DNA of 8,278 nt from Candidatus Saccharimonadota bacterium (GCA_028289265.1 JAQGGU010000039.1:1-8278); one strand, 5' to 3'. Counted from the first letter of the stretch, positions 1-6,324 are shown. The notes: generated by a model not told the origin, from the letters alone. Numbers and translations are program-made.

Positions 1-4
1 GAAA

Positions 5-31
5 TTAGCACTCTCACGTCAAGAGTGCTAA
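5..31 (-). promoter_or_regulatory. CIRCE operator (HrcA binding site)
   Basis: The sequence is a perfect inverted repeat, TTAGCACTC, nine bases, then GAGTGCTAA, which matches the CIRCE consensus at every position. CIRCE is the operator of the heat-shock repressor HrcA and normally sits at the promoter or 5' UTR of groES-groEL or of hrcA-grpE-dnaK-dnaJ. No gene starts to its right (nusA ends there on the minus strand), so it most likely controls a gene reading leftward just outside the window. Which heat-shock gene that is cannot be told from this window. Confidence 0.93.
17..22 (-). promoter_or_regulatory. -35 box inside the CIRCE spacer
   Basis: On the minus strand the nine-base CIRCE spacer reads TTGACGTGA, so a near-consensus -35 hexamer TTGACG lies between the two operator arms. 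With a spacing of 16-17 bases the -10 box would fall at or just beyond the left edge and cannot be seen. HrcA bound here would cover the -35 and block RNA polymerase. The orientation supports a heat-shock gene or operon reading leftward. Confidence 0.55.
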
Positions 32-59
32 TTAGTTCTTTTTCGTATTTAGTTACATC

Positions 60-86
60 AAAAGCAGCAGGCCCAAACCTGCTGCT
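60..86 (-). terminator. Weak intrinsic terminator after nusA
   Basis: A perfect 9-bp stem (AGCAGCAGG pairing with CCTGCTGCT) with a six-base loop lies about 20 bases after the nusA stop codon. On the minus strand it is followed by only four T, one of them in the stem, and then GATG. The hairpin is strong but the U-tract is short, so termination may be incomplete and some nusA transcripts may run into the heat-shock promoter region to the left. Confidence 0.6.
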
Positions 87-105
87 CAAGGACTAGCATG
101 TACTT

Positions 106-1266
106 TTATTCGCCGTGTTCCTCGATGGCCTCAAGCAAAGAGTTCTCGAGATCGCTCTTACGCTTCAGCTTCGGAACCTTTGGCAGCTCAGTAGTCTCAA
201 CGACGCCTTCGGCAATCGGCTCTTCAGCTTTTTCTGCTTCGATGTCGATGTCATAGCCACTCAGCTTGCTGGCAAGACGGACGTTCTGACCGCTCTTACC
301 GATAGCGATTGAAAGCTGGTCTTCGGGTACGATGACGCGGGCGCGTTTCCGCTCCTCGTCCAGTTCAACACGACTGACGCGAGTCGGGCTCAGGGCGTTC
401 ATGATATATTCGATGGTGTTTTCACTCCAGACGACGATATCAATCTTTTCCTGTTCGCCGATTTCGCTCATGACGGCGTTTACACGAGTACCATGCCCAC
501 CAACAAAGGTACCAACTGGATCCACGCCTGGTACGTTGGAGGCTACAGCGATTTTCGAACGGACACCAGCTTCACGGGCAATGCCCTTGATCTCCACAGC
601 ACCACTTTCCATTTCCGGGACTTCAGAACGGAACAAGAACTCAATAAACTCACGGTTGCCACGGGAAACTACGAGCTGCGGTCCACGGAAGCCGCGTTCA
701 ACATCCTTCAGGAATACTTTCAGGCGCTGGCCTGGGTAATAGCGCTCGCCCTGGATCTGCTCGCTACGAGGCATGATACCCTGAGCTTTACCAAGGTCGA
801 TACGTACAATATTACCCTCAACGCGTGCTACTACAGCGTTAATCACAGTACCAATCTTGTCTTCGAACTCGTTCATGATAATCTCACGCTCGGATTCACG
901 TAGGCGCTGCAAGATGACTTGCTTAGCGGTCTGGGCAGCCACACGGCCGAAGTTCTCAACCTTTTCATGGATCTCGATAATGTCTCCGATGGCAGCATCC
1001 TTCTTCATGACCTGGGCATCTGTGAGGCTGATCTCATACGCTTCATCACCGATGAGCTCAACGACTTCTTTTGAAACGTAGGCGTCTACTTCGCCGGTGT
1101 TAAGGTTCATTGTTACGCGTACTTCCTGTTCGCGGTCACCGTAATCGCGGCGATAAGCGGCGGCTAAAGCCTGCTCCACGACTTCCTGTACAGTTTCTTC
1201 GGGTAAGTTCTTCTCTTCGGCGATGGCTTTGATGGCTACACCGAGGGCTTTGAAATCCATATCCAT
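106..1266 (-). CDS. nusA: Transcription termination/antitermination factor NusA
   Basis: NusA binds RNA polymerase and nascent RNA and modulates pausing, intrinsic termination and antitermination. The 386-residue protein shows the standard order: N-terminal RNAP-binding domain (about 1-132), S1 domain (about 137-203), KH1 (about 204-283, with VDPVGTFVGGHGTRV) and KH2 (about 284-345, with IAIGKSGQNVRLASKLSGYD). It ends in a short charged tail of about 40 residues and lacks the C-terminal acidic repeats of E. coli NusA, so it is close in size to Gram-positive NusA. The KH1 GXXG loop reads GGHG where Arg or Lys is usual. The start at 1266 has AAGGAGAA about 4-6 bases upstream; a second ATG two codons in is possible but less well spaced. 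No rimP gene precedes it; nusA is the first gene after its own promoter and leader hairpin. Identity is certain from the KH motifs. Confidence 0.97.
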   Translation of the reverse strand: MDMDFKALGVAIKAIAEEKNLPEETVQEVVEQALAAAYRRDYGDREQEVRVTMNLNTGEVDAYVSKEVVELIGDEAYEISLTDAQVMKKDAAIGDIIEIHEKVENFGRVAAQTAKQVILQRLRESEREIIMNEFEDKIGTVINAVVARVEGNIVRIDLGKAQGIMPRSEQIQGERYYPGQRLKVFLKDVERGFRGPQLVVSRGNREFIEFLFRSEVPEMESGAVEIKGIAREAGVRSKIAVASNVPGVDPVGTFVGGHGTRVNAVMSEIGEQEKIDIVVWSENTIEYIMNALSPTRVSRVELDEERKRARVIVPEDQLSIAIGKSGQNVRLASKLSGYDIDIEAEKAEEPIAEGVVETTELPKVPKLKRKSDLENSLLEAIEEHGE

Positions 1267-1310
1267 TATTTTCTCCTTAATTATTCTCTCAATTGTTATC
1301 TACGAGTATG

Positions 1311-1335
1311 AAAAAATCCGACCAGCTGGCCGGAT
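1311..1335 (-). terminator. Terminator-like hairpin in the nusA leader (candidate attenuator)
   Basis: On the minus strand ATCCGGCC pairs with GGTCGGAT through eight base pairs (one G-U) around the loop AGCT, followed directly by six T. This is a textbook intrinsic terminator, but it stands upstream of nusA, starting about 6 bases after the predicted transcription start and ending about 45 bases before the nusA ATG. No leftward gene lies upstream for it to terminate, so premature termination of nusA itself is the simplest reading. NusA enhances hairpin-dependent termination, so this could be a negative feedback loop. A 5' stabilising stem is the alternative. Confidence 0.6.
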
Positions 1336-1347
1336 CGAACACTTGTT

Positions 1348-1375
1348 ATTGTACTCGCATATACCTCGAAGTCAA
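1348..1375 (-). promoter_or_regulatory. nusA promoter (sigma-70 type)
   Basis: The minus strand carries a -35 TTGACT (1375-1370), a 16-base spacer and a -10 TACAAT (1353-1348). Initiation would fall at a G near 1342-1340, giving a leader of about 75 bases that begins with the terminator-like hairpin. It is one of the two best promoter matches in the window. Confidence 0.7.
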
Positions 1376-1412
1376 GTGAGCCAATTATTTCGAACCACCG
1401 GCCATACTTGGG

Positions 1413-1427
1413 GTGTTACACTATGAT
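1413..1427 (+). promoter_or_regulatory. Possible aminopeptidase-gene promoter with small palindrome
   Basis: A -10-like TATGAT (1422-1427) lies about 45 bases before the aminopeptidase start. I see no convincing -35 at 16-18 bases upstream. Directly abutting the -10 is the short palindrome GTGTTACAC (1413-1421), which could be a protein-binding site or chance. The same TATGATA core occurs at the rplS promoter. Confidence 0.35.
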
Positions 1428-1471
1428 ATAGCTCGTTTAACATACCCACTGAAATAAAAGGAGGCTCGCTA

Positions 1472-4057
1472 ATGATTAAAACCGCTACATCTGTCACACG
1501 TCTATATCAGTCTTTTCAACCTGCAGCGTATAATTTGGCAATTACTTTGGACCGGAAAAATATGCTATTCACCGGAACCGTTACCGTTACCGGACGGAAG
1601 GTCGGACGCCCAAGTAAGCGACTTACCCTTCACCAGAAGTTTTTAACTATTACTTCGGCAAGTATCATCGTGAAAGACAAAAAAGGCTCGCGCGAAGTAC
1701 CAGTTGAACGGATCAATCATCACCGCGGCTTCGATGAAGTACGAATCCACTCCGACCAAATGCTCTACCCAGGCGAATACACCATCACTTTGGAGTATAA
1801 GGGTGCTATTACGCCAGGCATGACCGGTATTTATCCTTGCTTCTTCAAAAATGACGGCCAAGACGACGCCCTCATAGCCACGCAGTTTGAAAGCCACCAT
1901 GCACGCGAAGCATTCCCATGTGTCGACGAACCGGAAGCAAAGGCTACATTTGATCTCACGCTCACCACGGAAAAAGATATCGAAGTACTCGGTAATACTC
2001 CAGTAAAATCGCAGGAATCACGCGGTGATGAAATGATAACCGTCTTTGAAACCACACCTCGGATGTCTACTTACCTGTTGGCTTTTGTGGCAGGTAACAT
2101 GCACCGTAAAACTACCAAAACTAATCGTGGAACTGATGTTTCCATCTGGGCGACCGTGGCACAGCCGGCTGATTCGCTTGATTTTGCCCTCGATGCAGCT
2201 AAACGTTCTATCGAGTTCTTCGAAGGCTATTTCGATGTCCCCTATCCCCTCGCTAAGGCCGACCACGTCGCGCTTCCCGACTTCAGTAGCGGTGCTATGG
2301 AAAACTGGGGACTTATTACCTACCGGGAACGTGTATTGCTAGCTTATCCCGGCGAAACCTCGCAGAGCACACGCGAGCAGATCGCGACTGTCGTCGCCCA
2401 CGAGACATCACATCAATGGTTCGGCAACCTCGTCACTATGAAGTGGTGGGATGACCTATGGCTCAATGAATCATTCGCCAATATGATGGAATACCAAGCT
2501 GTCGATGCTATGTACCCTGACTGGAATGTCTGGGATACATTTGTCGCCGCTGAAGGCTTGTCGGCCCTCCGGCGCGATGCCACACCGGGCGTCCAAGCCG
2601 TTAAGACTCCGGTAAACCACCCCGAGGAAATCAGTACGCTCTTCGACCCATCCATCGTGTACGCTAAAGGCGGCCGCCTGCTCTACATGCTCAAAAATTA
2701 CATAGGCGAAGAAGCATTCCGCAAGGGTCTAAGCGATTACTTCAGCGCCCATGCGTATAAAAACACTGAAGGCAGCGATTTATGGAAATCATTATCAGTT
2801 GCTAGCGGCAAGGATGTAGCGGCTTTCATGAACCCATGGCTTGAGCGCTCAGGTTTCCCCGTCATATCAGTGAAACAGGAAGGTACTTCGCTCGAGGTGA
2901 CCCAGCGACACTTTTCTGACAACCCTGAAGCCATTGACCCGGACAGGTTCTGGCCTACCCCGCTATTTGCCGAAGGGGACGTTAGTATTCCAGAGCGCCT
3001 GGACGATCGTACAATGTCATGTCAGCTCTCCAGCGAAGATTACATCAGGGTCAATACCGAAGCCCGCGGACACTACATCGTCAATTACACCGAGCCAGCA
3101 CACCGGGATGCCCTTGTGGTGCGGGTAGCGGATGGTACGTTCAGTAGTGTTGAACGGCTCATGCTACTTAACGATGCTTCCATGCTTGGTCGAGCCGGTT
3201 ACCAGTCATATGCGGATGCACTTCAACTGCTTAAAGCCTATGGCAACGAAAGTAGCGATCCAGTCTGGGACATCATTTCTCTGATTGTTGGCGAGACCCG
3301 CCGTTTCGTGGATCACGACGAAGACCTAGAAGAAAGAATAAAGTCATTCATCAGAAACCTGATCATCAAACAATACGAACGCCTCGGCTGGGATGAAAAA
3401 GACGGTGAATCTGCCGCCGACCAGAAACTACGTGCAACTATAATCGGTCTCGGTTCATACGCCGAAGACCCGGCTATAACAGAGCGGGCATTACGAGCAT
3501 TTGAAGAATACAAACAAAACTCCTCCTCGGTGTCATCAGAGATCCGAGCCATTGTATTTGGCGTACCGGTAAAGCAAGGTGACAAGGCAGCATTCGACTA
3601 TCTCTTGAAATTACACGATGAAACAAACAACAGCGACCTTAAGGCTGATGTATCCGCAGCCCTCACCGTTACCCGCTCACAGGAAGCAGCATCGCAGTTA
3701 CTGGAGCGCATCAAAGATGCGGCTATCGTTAAACCACAGGATGCTGACCGTTGGTTGGTATATCTCATGCGCAACCGCTATACCCGCGAAACAGCCTGGA
3801 ACTGGATGGTGTCGGAGTGGTCATGGATTGAAAAGACATATAGCAATGACAAGTCTTACGACTACATGCCACGTTACGCCGCCAGCGTCTGCAATACACG
3901 CGGATGGGCTGAAAAATACCGGACTTTCTTTGAACCAAAACAAGACCAGATTGTCCTAAAACGGAACATCCTTATCGGGCTCGAAGAGATCGAGAACCGC
4001 ATTAAGTGGCTGGAACGGGACTTACCGGCAGTGCGGGATTACTTCGGGGCACTATAA
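1472..4057 (+). CDS. M1 family zinc aminopeptidase (PepN / puromycin-sensitive type)
   Basis: The enzyme removes N-terminal residues from peptides, probably in the cytoplasm, since no signal peptide or membrane segment is visible. At 861 residues it has the usual full length. An N-terminal beta domain (about 10-205) contains TQFESHHAREAFPCVDEP (137-154), the substrate-end region typical of the family. The catalytic domain has the exopeptidase motif GAMENWG (274-280), the zinc site HETSH (310-314) with the third ligand Glu333 exactly 18 residues on (LWLNES), and the transition-state Tyr397 in SIVYAKGG. The C-terminal half (about 520-850) is helical, as in ERAP1_C domains. The start is well set by AAAGGAGG seven bases upstream. 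It is divergent from nusA, and its 3' end overlaps the convergent gene at 4002-4559 by 56 bases. No terminator is visible. The overall look is closer to the archaeal/eukaryotic F2/F3 type than to E. coli PepN, so I give no symbol. Confidence 0.96.
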   Translation: MIKTATSVTRLYQSFQPAAYNLAITLDRKNMLFTGTVTVTGRKVGRPSKRLTLHQKFLTITSASIIVKDKKGSREVPVERINHHRGFDEVRIHSDQMLYPGEYTITLEYKGAITPGMTGIYPCFFKNDGQDDALIATQFESHHAREAFPCVDEPEAKATFDLTLTTEKDIEVLGNTPVKSQESRGDEMITVFETTPRMSTYLLAFVAGNMHRKTTKTNRGTDVSIWATVAQPADSLDFALDAAKRSIEFFEGYFDVPYPLAKADHVALPDFSSGAMENWGLITYRERVLLAYPGETSQSTREQIATVVAHETSHQWFGNLVTMKWWDDLWLNESFANMMEYQAVDAMYPDWNVWDTFVAAEGLSALRRDATPGVQAVKTPVNHPEEISTLFDPSIVYAKGGRLLYMLKNYIGEEAFRKGLSDYFSAHAYKNTEGSDLWKSLSVASGKDVAAFMNPWLERSGFPVISVKQEGTSLEVTQRHFSDNPEAIDPDRFWPTPLFAEGDVSIPERLDDRTMSCQLSSEDYIRVNTEARGHYIVNYTEPAHRDALVVRVADGTFSSVERLMLLNDASMLGRAGYQSYADALQLLKAYGNESSDPVWDIISLIVGETRRFVDHDEDLEERIKSFIRNLIIKQYERLGWDEKDGESAADQKLRATIIGLGSYAEDPAITERALRAFEEYKQNSSSVSSEIRAIVFGVPVKQGDKAAFDYLLKLHDETNNSDLKADVSAALTVTRSQEAASQLLERIKDAAIVKPQDADRWLVYLMRNRYTRETAWNWMVSEWSWIEKTYSNDKSYDYMPRYAASVCNTRGWAEKYRTFFEPKQDQIVLKRNILIGLEEIENRIKWLERDLPAVRDYFGAL

Positions 4058-4559
4058 GCCCGTTGTATATAGCTTCCGGCGCATCCCTAGCAACATCTAG
4101 TACCACGCGCTCCAGATCAGAATGCCTGTCTAGCATGGCCCTCATAATGCATGTTATTACACCCGGAGAGAGTAAACTTCGCGCGCCAGGACTTTCCCTC
4201 AGCGCAACATTCACGCGATTATACCAGACATTAACATGCCTCAACTCACCAGAGTAATTTGCTATAAGTACATTGCCCAACCGCGCTAGCACGTAATCTG
4301 GGGCGACCAACATTCTCTGCTCATCATCAAGAATAAACGTCGGTAGTCTGTCCTGCTGTATATTCTCTGATAAATGGAAAACGCGAAAACGAGCTTCCGG
4401 ATATTCCAGCTTTACAACCCCATTCGTGGAGGTAGCCCTTTTAAGGAGCCTTCTTTCATACTCAGCCGCATCTAATGCTCGTGATGTCTCTATCCCCTCG
4501 CGTATCTCTCTTAATGTCTCTTTAGTCCTTCCAATGATACTTTTTCTGAAACTTCGCAT
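4002..4559 (-). CDS. Unrecognised 185-aa protein, last gene of the rnhB-yraN operon
   Basis: I do not recognise this protein. Its first about 45 residues are highly charged and probably helical (RTKETLREIREGIETSRALD). A mixed, probably beta-rich middle follows (about 48-115, including FRVFHLSE and FILDDEQRMLVAPDYV), then a helical stretch (about 132-165) and a Pro-rich end (NPALPVSPVPAT). No transmembrane segment, signal peptide or catalytic motif is apparent. It is tied to yraN by a TGATG junction, in which the yraN stop and this ATG share one base, which argues for translational coupling and a real gene. The start lacks a strong Shine-Dalgarno sequence (only GGTGG about 9 bases upstream), again fitting coupling. 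Its last about 17 codons lie antisense to the 3' end of the aminopeptidase gene. A shorter product is not suggested by any internal signal. Confidence 0.7.
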   Translation of the reverse strand: MRSFRKSIIGRTKETLREIREGIETSRALDAAEYERRLLKRATSTNGVVKLEYPEARFRVFHLSENIQQDRLPTFILDDEQRMLVAPDYVLARLGNVLIANYSGELRHVNVWYNRVNVALRESPGARSLLSPGVITCIMRAMLDRHSDLERVVLDVARDAPEAIYNGLIVPRSNPALPVSPVPAT

Positions 4560-4894
4560 CAGATTTCCACCAGTTCATTGACAATATTCTGACCGGTGAC
4601 GCTTATTGCACCCAGAGTATATTCTCCGGCATAGTCATGCGTGTCCACCCATAAGTTTGCCGCTATCCGCATGTGTCTTAGCTTGGACGGGCCAATGTAC
4701 TCCAGACCACTACCAAACCTTTCAGTGTGGCGATACTTCACCTCTATGAACCATACGACTGCATCTTTCTCCACTATGATGTCTACTTCACACAGTTTCG
4801 TTTTCCAGTTGCGGTCGAGTACTTTAAAACCCTGCCTTATGAGCTCTTTGACTACAGCTGTTTCAGCCGCATTGCCAATATCAGTCGTCGACAC
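4559..4894 (-). CDS. yraN: YraN / UPF0102 family protein (predicted nuclease fold)
   Basis: YraN proteins have a restriction-endonuclease-like fold and are encoded beside rnhB and rplS in many bacteria; their biochemical role is not settled. With a GTG start at 4894 the protein has 111 residues, the normal family size, and begins STTDIGNAAET, the conserved G-x-x-x-E opening (Glu11). The core RNWKTKLCEVDIIV gives Asp38, and FIEVKYR gives the Glu51-x-Lys53 pair, together the PD-(D/E)xK-like set. AAGGG lies eight bases before this GTG. A GTG at 4960 is also in frame but would add 22 residues not typical of the family and a long overlap with the upstream gene. It overlaps the DUF1653 gene by 14 bases and shares one base with the next gene, so the four genes are probably cotranscribed. 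Confidence 0.9.
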   Translation of the reverse strand: MSTTDIGNAAETAVVKELIRQGFKVLDRNWKTKLCEVDIIVEKDAVVWFIEVKYRHTERFGSGLEYIGPSKLRHMRIAANLWVDTHDYAGEYTLGAISVTGQNIVNELVEI

Positions 4895-5174
4895 GGTCCG
4901 CGCCCTTGTAGCCCGATAATGAATCGTACCAGTCAGCGACAGGTTCCTCCACGTCTTCACCGATATACGTAAAACGTGGTATCTGTCGTCCCTGCACTAT
5001 CACGTCCTCAAAGAACATCCCATAAGGACGAACTGTCATACGCGGGCCGGCTTTAACGCCAAGCGGGATATAAGCCACCAGCTTTTCGCGGCTTTCACTA
5101 TGGCGCGCCGTACCAAGTACCATGTACAGTCCACCCTTGTAATGTTTATACACACCAGCCTTTAGTTCATTCAT
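4881..5174 (-). CDS. DUF1653 domain protein
   Basis: This 97-residue protein carries a clear DUF1653 domain over about residues 5-70: GVYKHYKGGLYMVLGTARHSES, then LVAYIPL, then VRPYGMFFEDV and RIPRF-like QIPRFTYIGED. The family is small, widespread and of unknown function, with an SH3-like beta look and a conserved H-Y-K-G-G opening. The remaining about 25 residues are acidic (DVEEPVADWYDSLSGYKGADRVDD). The start codon overlaps the rnhB stop as ATGA, and its 3' end overlaps yraN by 14 bases. It thus interrupts the common rnhB-yraN pair. Cytoplasmic location is expected, as there is no signal or membrane segment. Family assignment is firm, function is not. Confidence 0.88.
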   Translation of the reverse strand: MNELKAGVYKHYKGGLYMVLGTARHSESREKLVAYIPLGVKAGPRMTVRPYGMFFEDVIVQGRQIPRFTYIGEDVEEPVADWYDSLSGYKGADRVDD

Positions 5175-5743
5175 GAGTTTGATAATAGCACGAATTTCTG
5201 TATTGGCTTATACGACTGGCGATGTATCGGAGTCACACCGTATTGCTCCAAGCTTCGAATATGCTCCGCCGTGCCATAGCCTACGTGTCGCTCAAAACCA
5301 TAACCCGGATACTCCCCCGTGGCTATAGTCGCCATATACGTATCGCGGGCTACCTTCGCGACAATACTGGCAGCACTTGCCGCCGGGACCAAATCGTCGG
5401 CCTTAATAAGGGCCCTAGTAAATGGCACCTCAACTAAGTAGTTTATATTGCCATCGATGATCACCTCGTCATAAGGGATATGTATCTGTTCCAGAGCCAT
5501 CTGCATAGCATTCTTGACGCTTATGCTAATACCATTCTTGTCAATATCTTCAGGCCAAATCCATCCCAGACCTACTGCCAGCGCCTGCTGATGTATCTGC
5601 TCAGCAAGGACTTCCCGCTGCTTTTTGGATAGCTTTTTTGAGTCTTTTAGCCCGATAATAGGGGCATAAAGTATGACGGCGCCGGCTACCAGTGGCCCCG
5701 CCCAGCAACCCCTACCCACTTCATCAATTCCAACCGTTATCAT
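5171..5743 (-). CDS. rnhB: Ribonuclease HII
   Basis: RNase HII cuts RNA in RNA-DNA hybrids and 5' of single ribonucleotides embedded in DNA. From the ATG at 5743 the protein has 190 residues, normal for the family. The N-terminus MITVGIDEVGRGCWAGPLV contains the first two catalytic acids (Asp7, Glu8) and the GRG motif that reads the ribonucleotide. The other two acids are Asp97 (VIIDGN) and Asp134 (VARDTYM); DSKKLS (34-39) and the HVGYGTAEH segment with Tyr156 complete the signature. In-frame codons upstream to 5767 add only non-conserved residues and reach back to the rplS terminator, so I reject that longer start. No usable Shine-Dalgarno precedes the ATG (GGAAG stands only one base away). 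An extended -10 box is placed so that transcription would start at the A of the ATG. It is first in a leftward operon with the DUF1653 gene, yraN and the 185-aa gene. Confidence 0.96.
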   Translation of the reverse strand: MITVGIDEVGRGCWAGPLVAGAVILYAPIIGLKDSKKLSKKQREVLAEQIHQQALAVGLGWIWPEDIDKNGISISVKNAMQMALEQIHIPYDEVIIDGNINYLVEVPFTRALIKADDLVPAASAASIVAKVARDTYMATIATGEYPGYGFERHVGYGTAEHIRSLEQYGVTPIHRQSYKPIQKFVLLSNS

Positions 5744-5749
5744 GCTTCC

Positions 5750-5758
5750 ATAGTACCA
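5750..5758 (-). promoter_or_regulatory. Extended -10 promoter for rnhB, predicting a leaderless mRNA
   Basis: The minus strand reads TGGTACTAT: the extended -10 TG (5758-5757), one base, then TACTAT (5755-5750). Six bases separate it from the rnhB ATG, so the expected +1 falls on the A at 5743. No good -35 is present; that position lies inside the rplS terminator. Readthrough from rplS is the alternative source of transcripts. Confidence 0.45.
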
Positions 5759-5769
5759 GAGGCACAAAC

Positions 5770-5795
5770 AAAAAACCGCCCCCTATGGGGACGGT
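5770..5795 (-). terminator. Strong intrinsic terminator after rplS
   Basis: On the minus strand ACCGTCCCC pairs with GGGGGCGGT (nine pairs, one G-T) around the loop ATA, followed by six T (the first in the stem). It lies about 22 bases after the rplS stop. The complementary strand also ends in five T, so it could work in both directions, though no plus-strand gene needs it. Confidence 0.9.
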
Positions 5796-5817
5796 TTTTG
5801 CATATCGAGCAAATTGC

Positions 5818-6282
5818 TTAGGCAGCGACTTTAGAAGTCTCTTTTTCTACCTTTGCATCTTTGTTCATTTCTTCGGCAGCAATTTCGTCTGCAGGAACAA
5901 CCTTTTCAGGAAGTTCATTCACAGCGTTGCGGTCGAAGTCGACGCCAGTGAGGCGAGCAGCCTTACCGGTACGGGTACGCATGTATGTCAGGTAGTTGCG
6001 GCGTACCTTGCTACGCTTGGTAACTTCTACCTTAACCACAAGCGGGCTGTGGAGCAAGAAGCTCTTCTCGACACCTACGCCACTTGCAATGCGGCGAACC
6101 GTGATGCGGCTGGTGTGTGAATTTTTGTTGTCGGTGCGGATCACGAGGCCTTGGAACACCTGAACGCGCTCTTTGCTACCTTCGCGAATCTTCTGGTGAA
6201 CTTTTACAGTGTCACCACTCTGCACGTCAACGACTGCATCTTTTTTAAATTGGGCTGAATATTTTCGGGCAATAGAATCCAT
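5818..6282 (-). CDS. rplS: 50S ribosomal protein L19 with C-terminal extension
   Basis: L19 sits at the 30S-50S interface of the ribosome. Residues 1-111 form the complete family domain: GDTVKVHQKIREGSKERVQVFQG (23-45), then ITVRRIASGVGVEKSFLLHSP (60-80), then KVRRNYLTYMRTRTGKAAR (92-110). The protein continues for 43 residues of a Glu/Lys/Ala-rich tail (NELPEKVVPADEIAAEEMNKDAKVEKETSKVAA), whereas typical bacterial L19 ends near residue 115. The start at 6282 has AGGTGAG immediately upstream, close but usable. It appears monocistronic, with its own promoter and a strong terminator. The usual upstream partners rpsP, rimM and trmD are not next to it; instead a divergent unknown gene is. The rplS-rnhB-yraN proximity is a commonly conserved order. 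Confidence 0.97.
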   Translation of the reverse strand: MDSIARKYSAQFKKDAVVDVQSGDTVKVHQKIREGSKERVQVFQGLVIRTDNKNSHTSRITVRRIASGVGVEKSFLLHSPLVVKVEVTKRSKVRRNYLTYMRTRTGKAARLTGVDFDRNAVNELPEKVVPADEIAAEEMNKDAKVEKETSKVAA

Positions 6283-6324
6283 AACTCACCTATCCTACAC
6301 TAATTTTCTCGTTAAAACAAGTGT

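Noticed and set aside
332..903. Plus-strand open frames opposite nusA.
   Set aside because: They are antisense shadows rich in Ser/Thr/Arg with no recognisable domains; nusA on the other strand is certain.
1303..1357. 8-base inverted repeat (TGCGAGTA / TACTCGTA) enclosing the nusA leader hairpin, as a larger RNA structure or antiterminator.
   Set aside because: Its first arm lies inside the promoter, upstream of the predicted transcription start, so it would not be in the RNA.
4559..4960. Longer yraN starting at the GTG at 4960.
   Set aside because: The added 22 residues are unlike the family N-terminus and would overlap DUF1653 by 80 bases; the GTG at 4894 has a Shine-Dalgarno and gives the normal length.
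5740..5751. Tiny ORF ATGGAAGCATGA overlapping the rnhB start, as a coupled leader peptide.
   Set aside because: Its ATG lies within the predicted -10 box and would not be transcribed from that promoter; three codons are easily chance.
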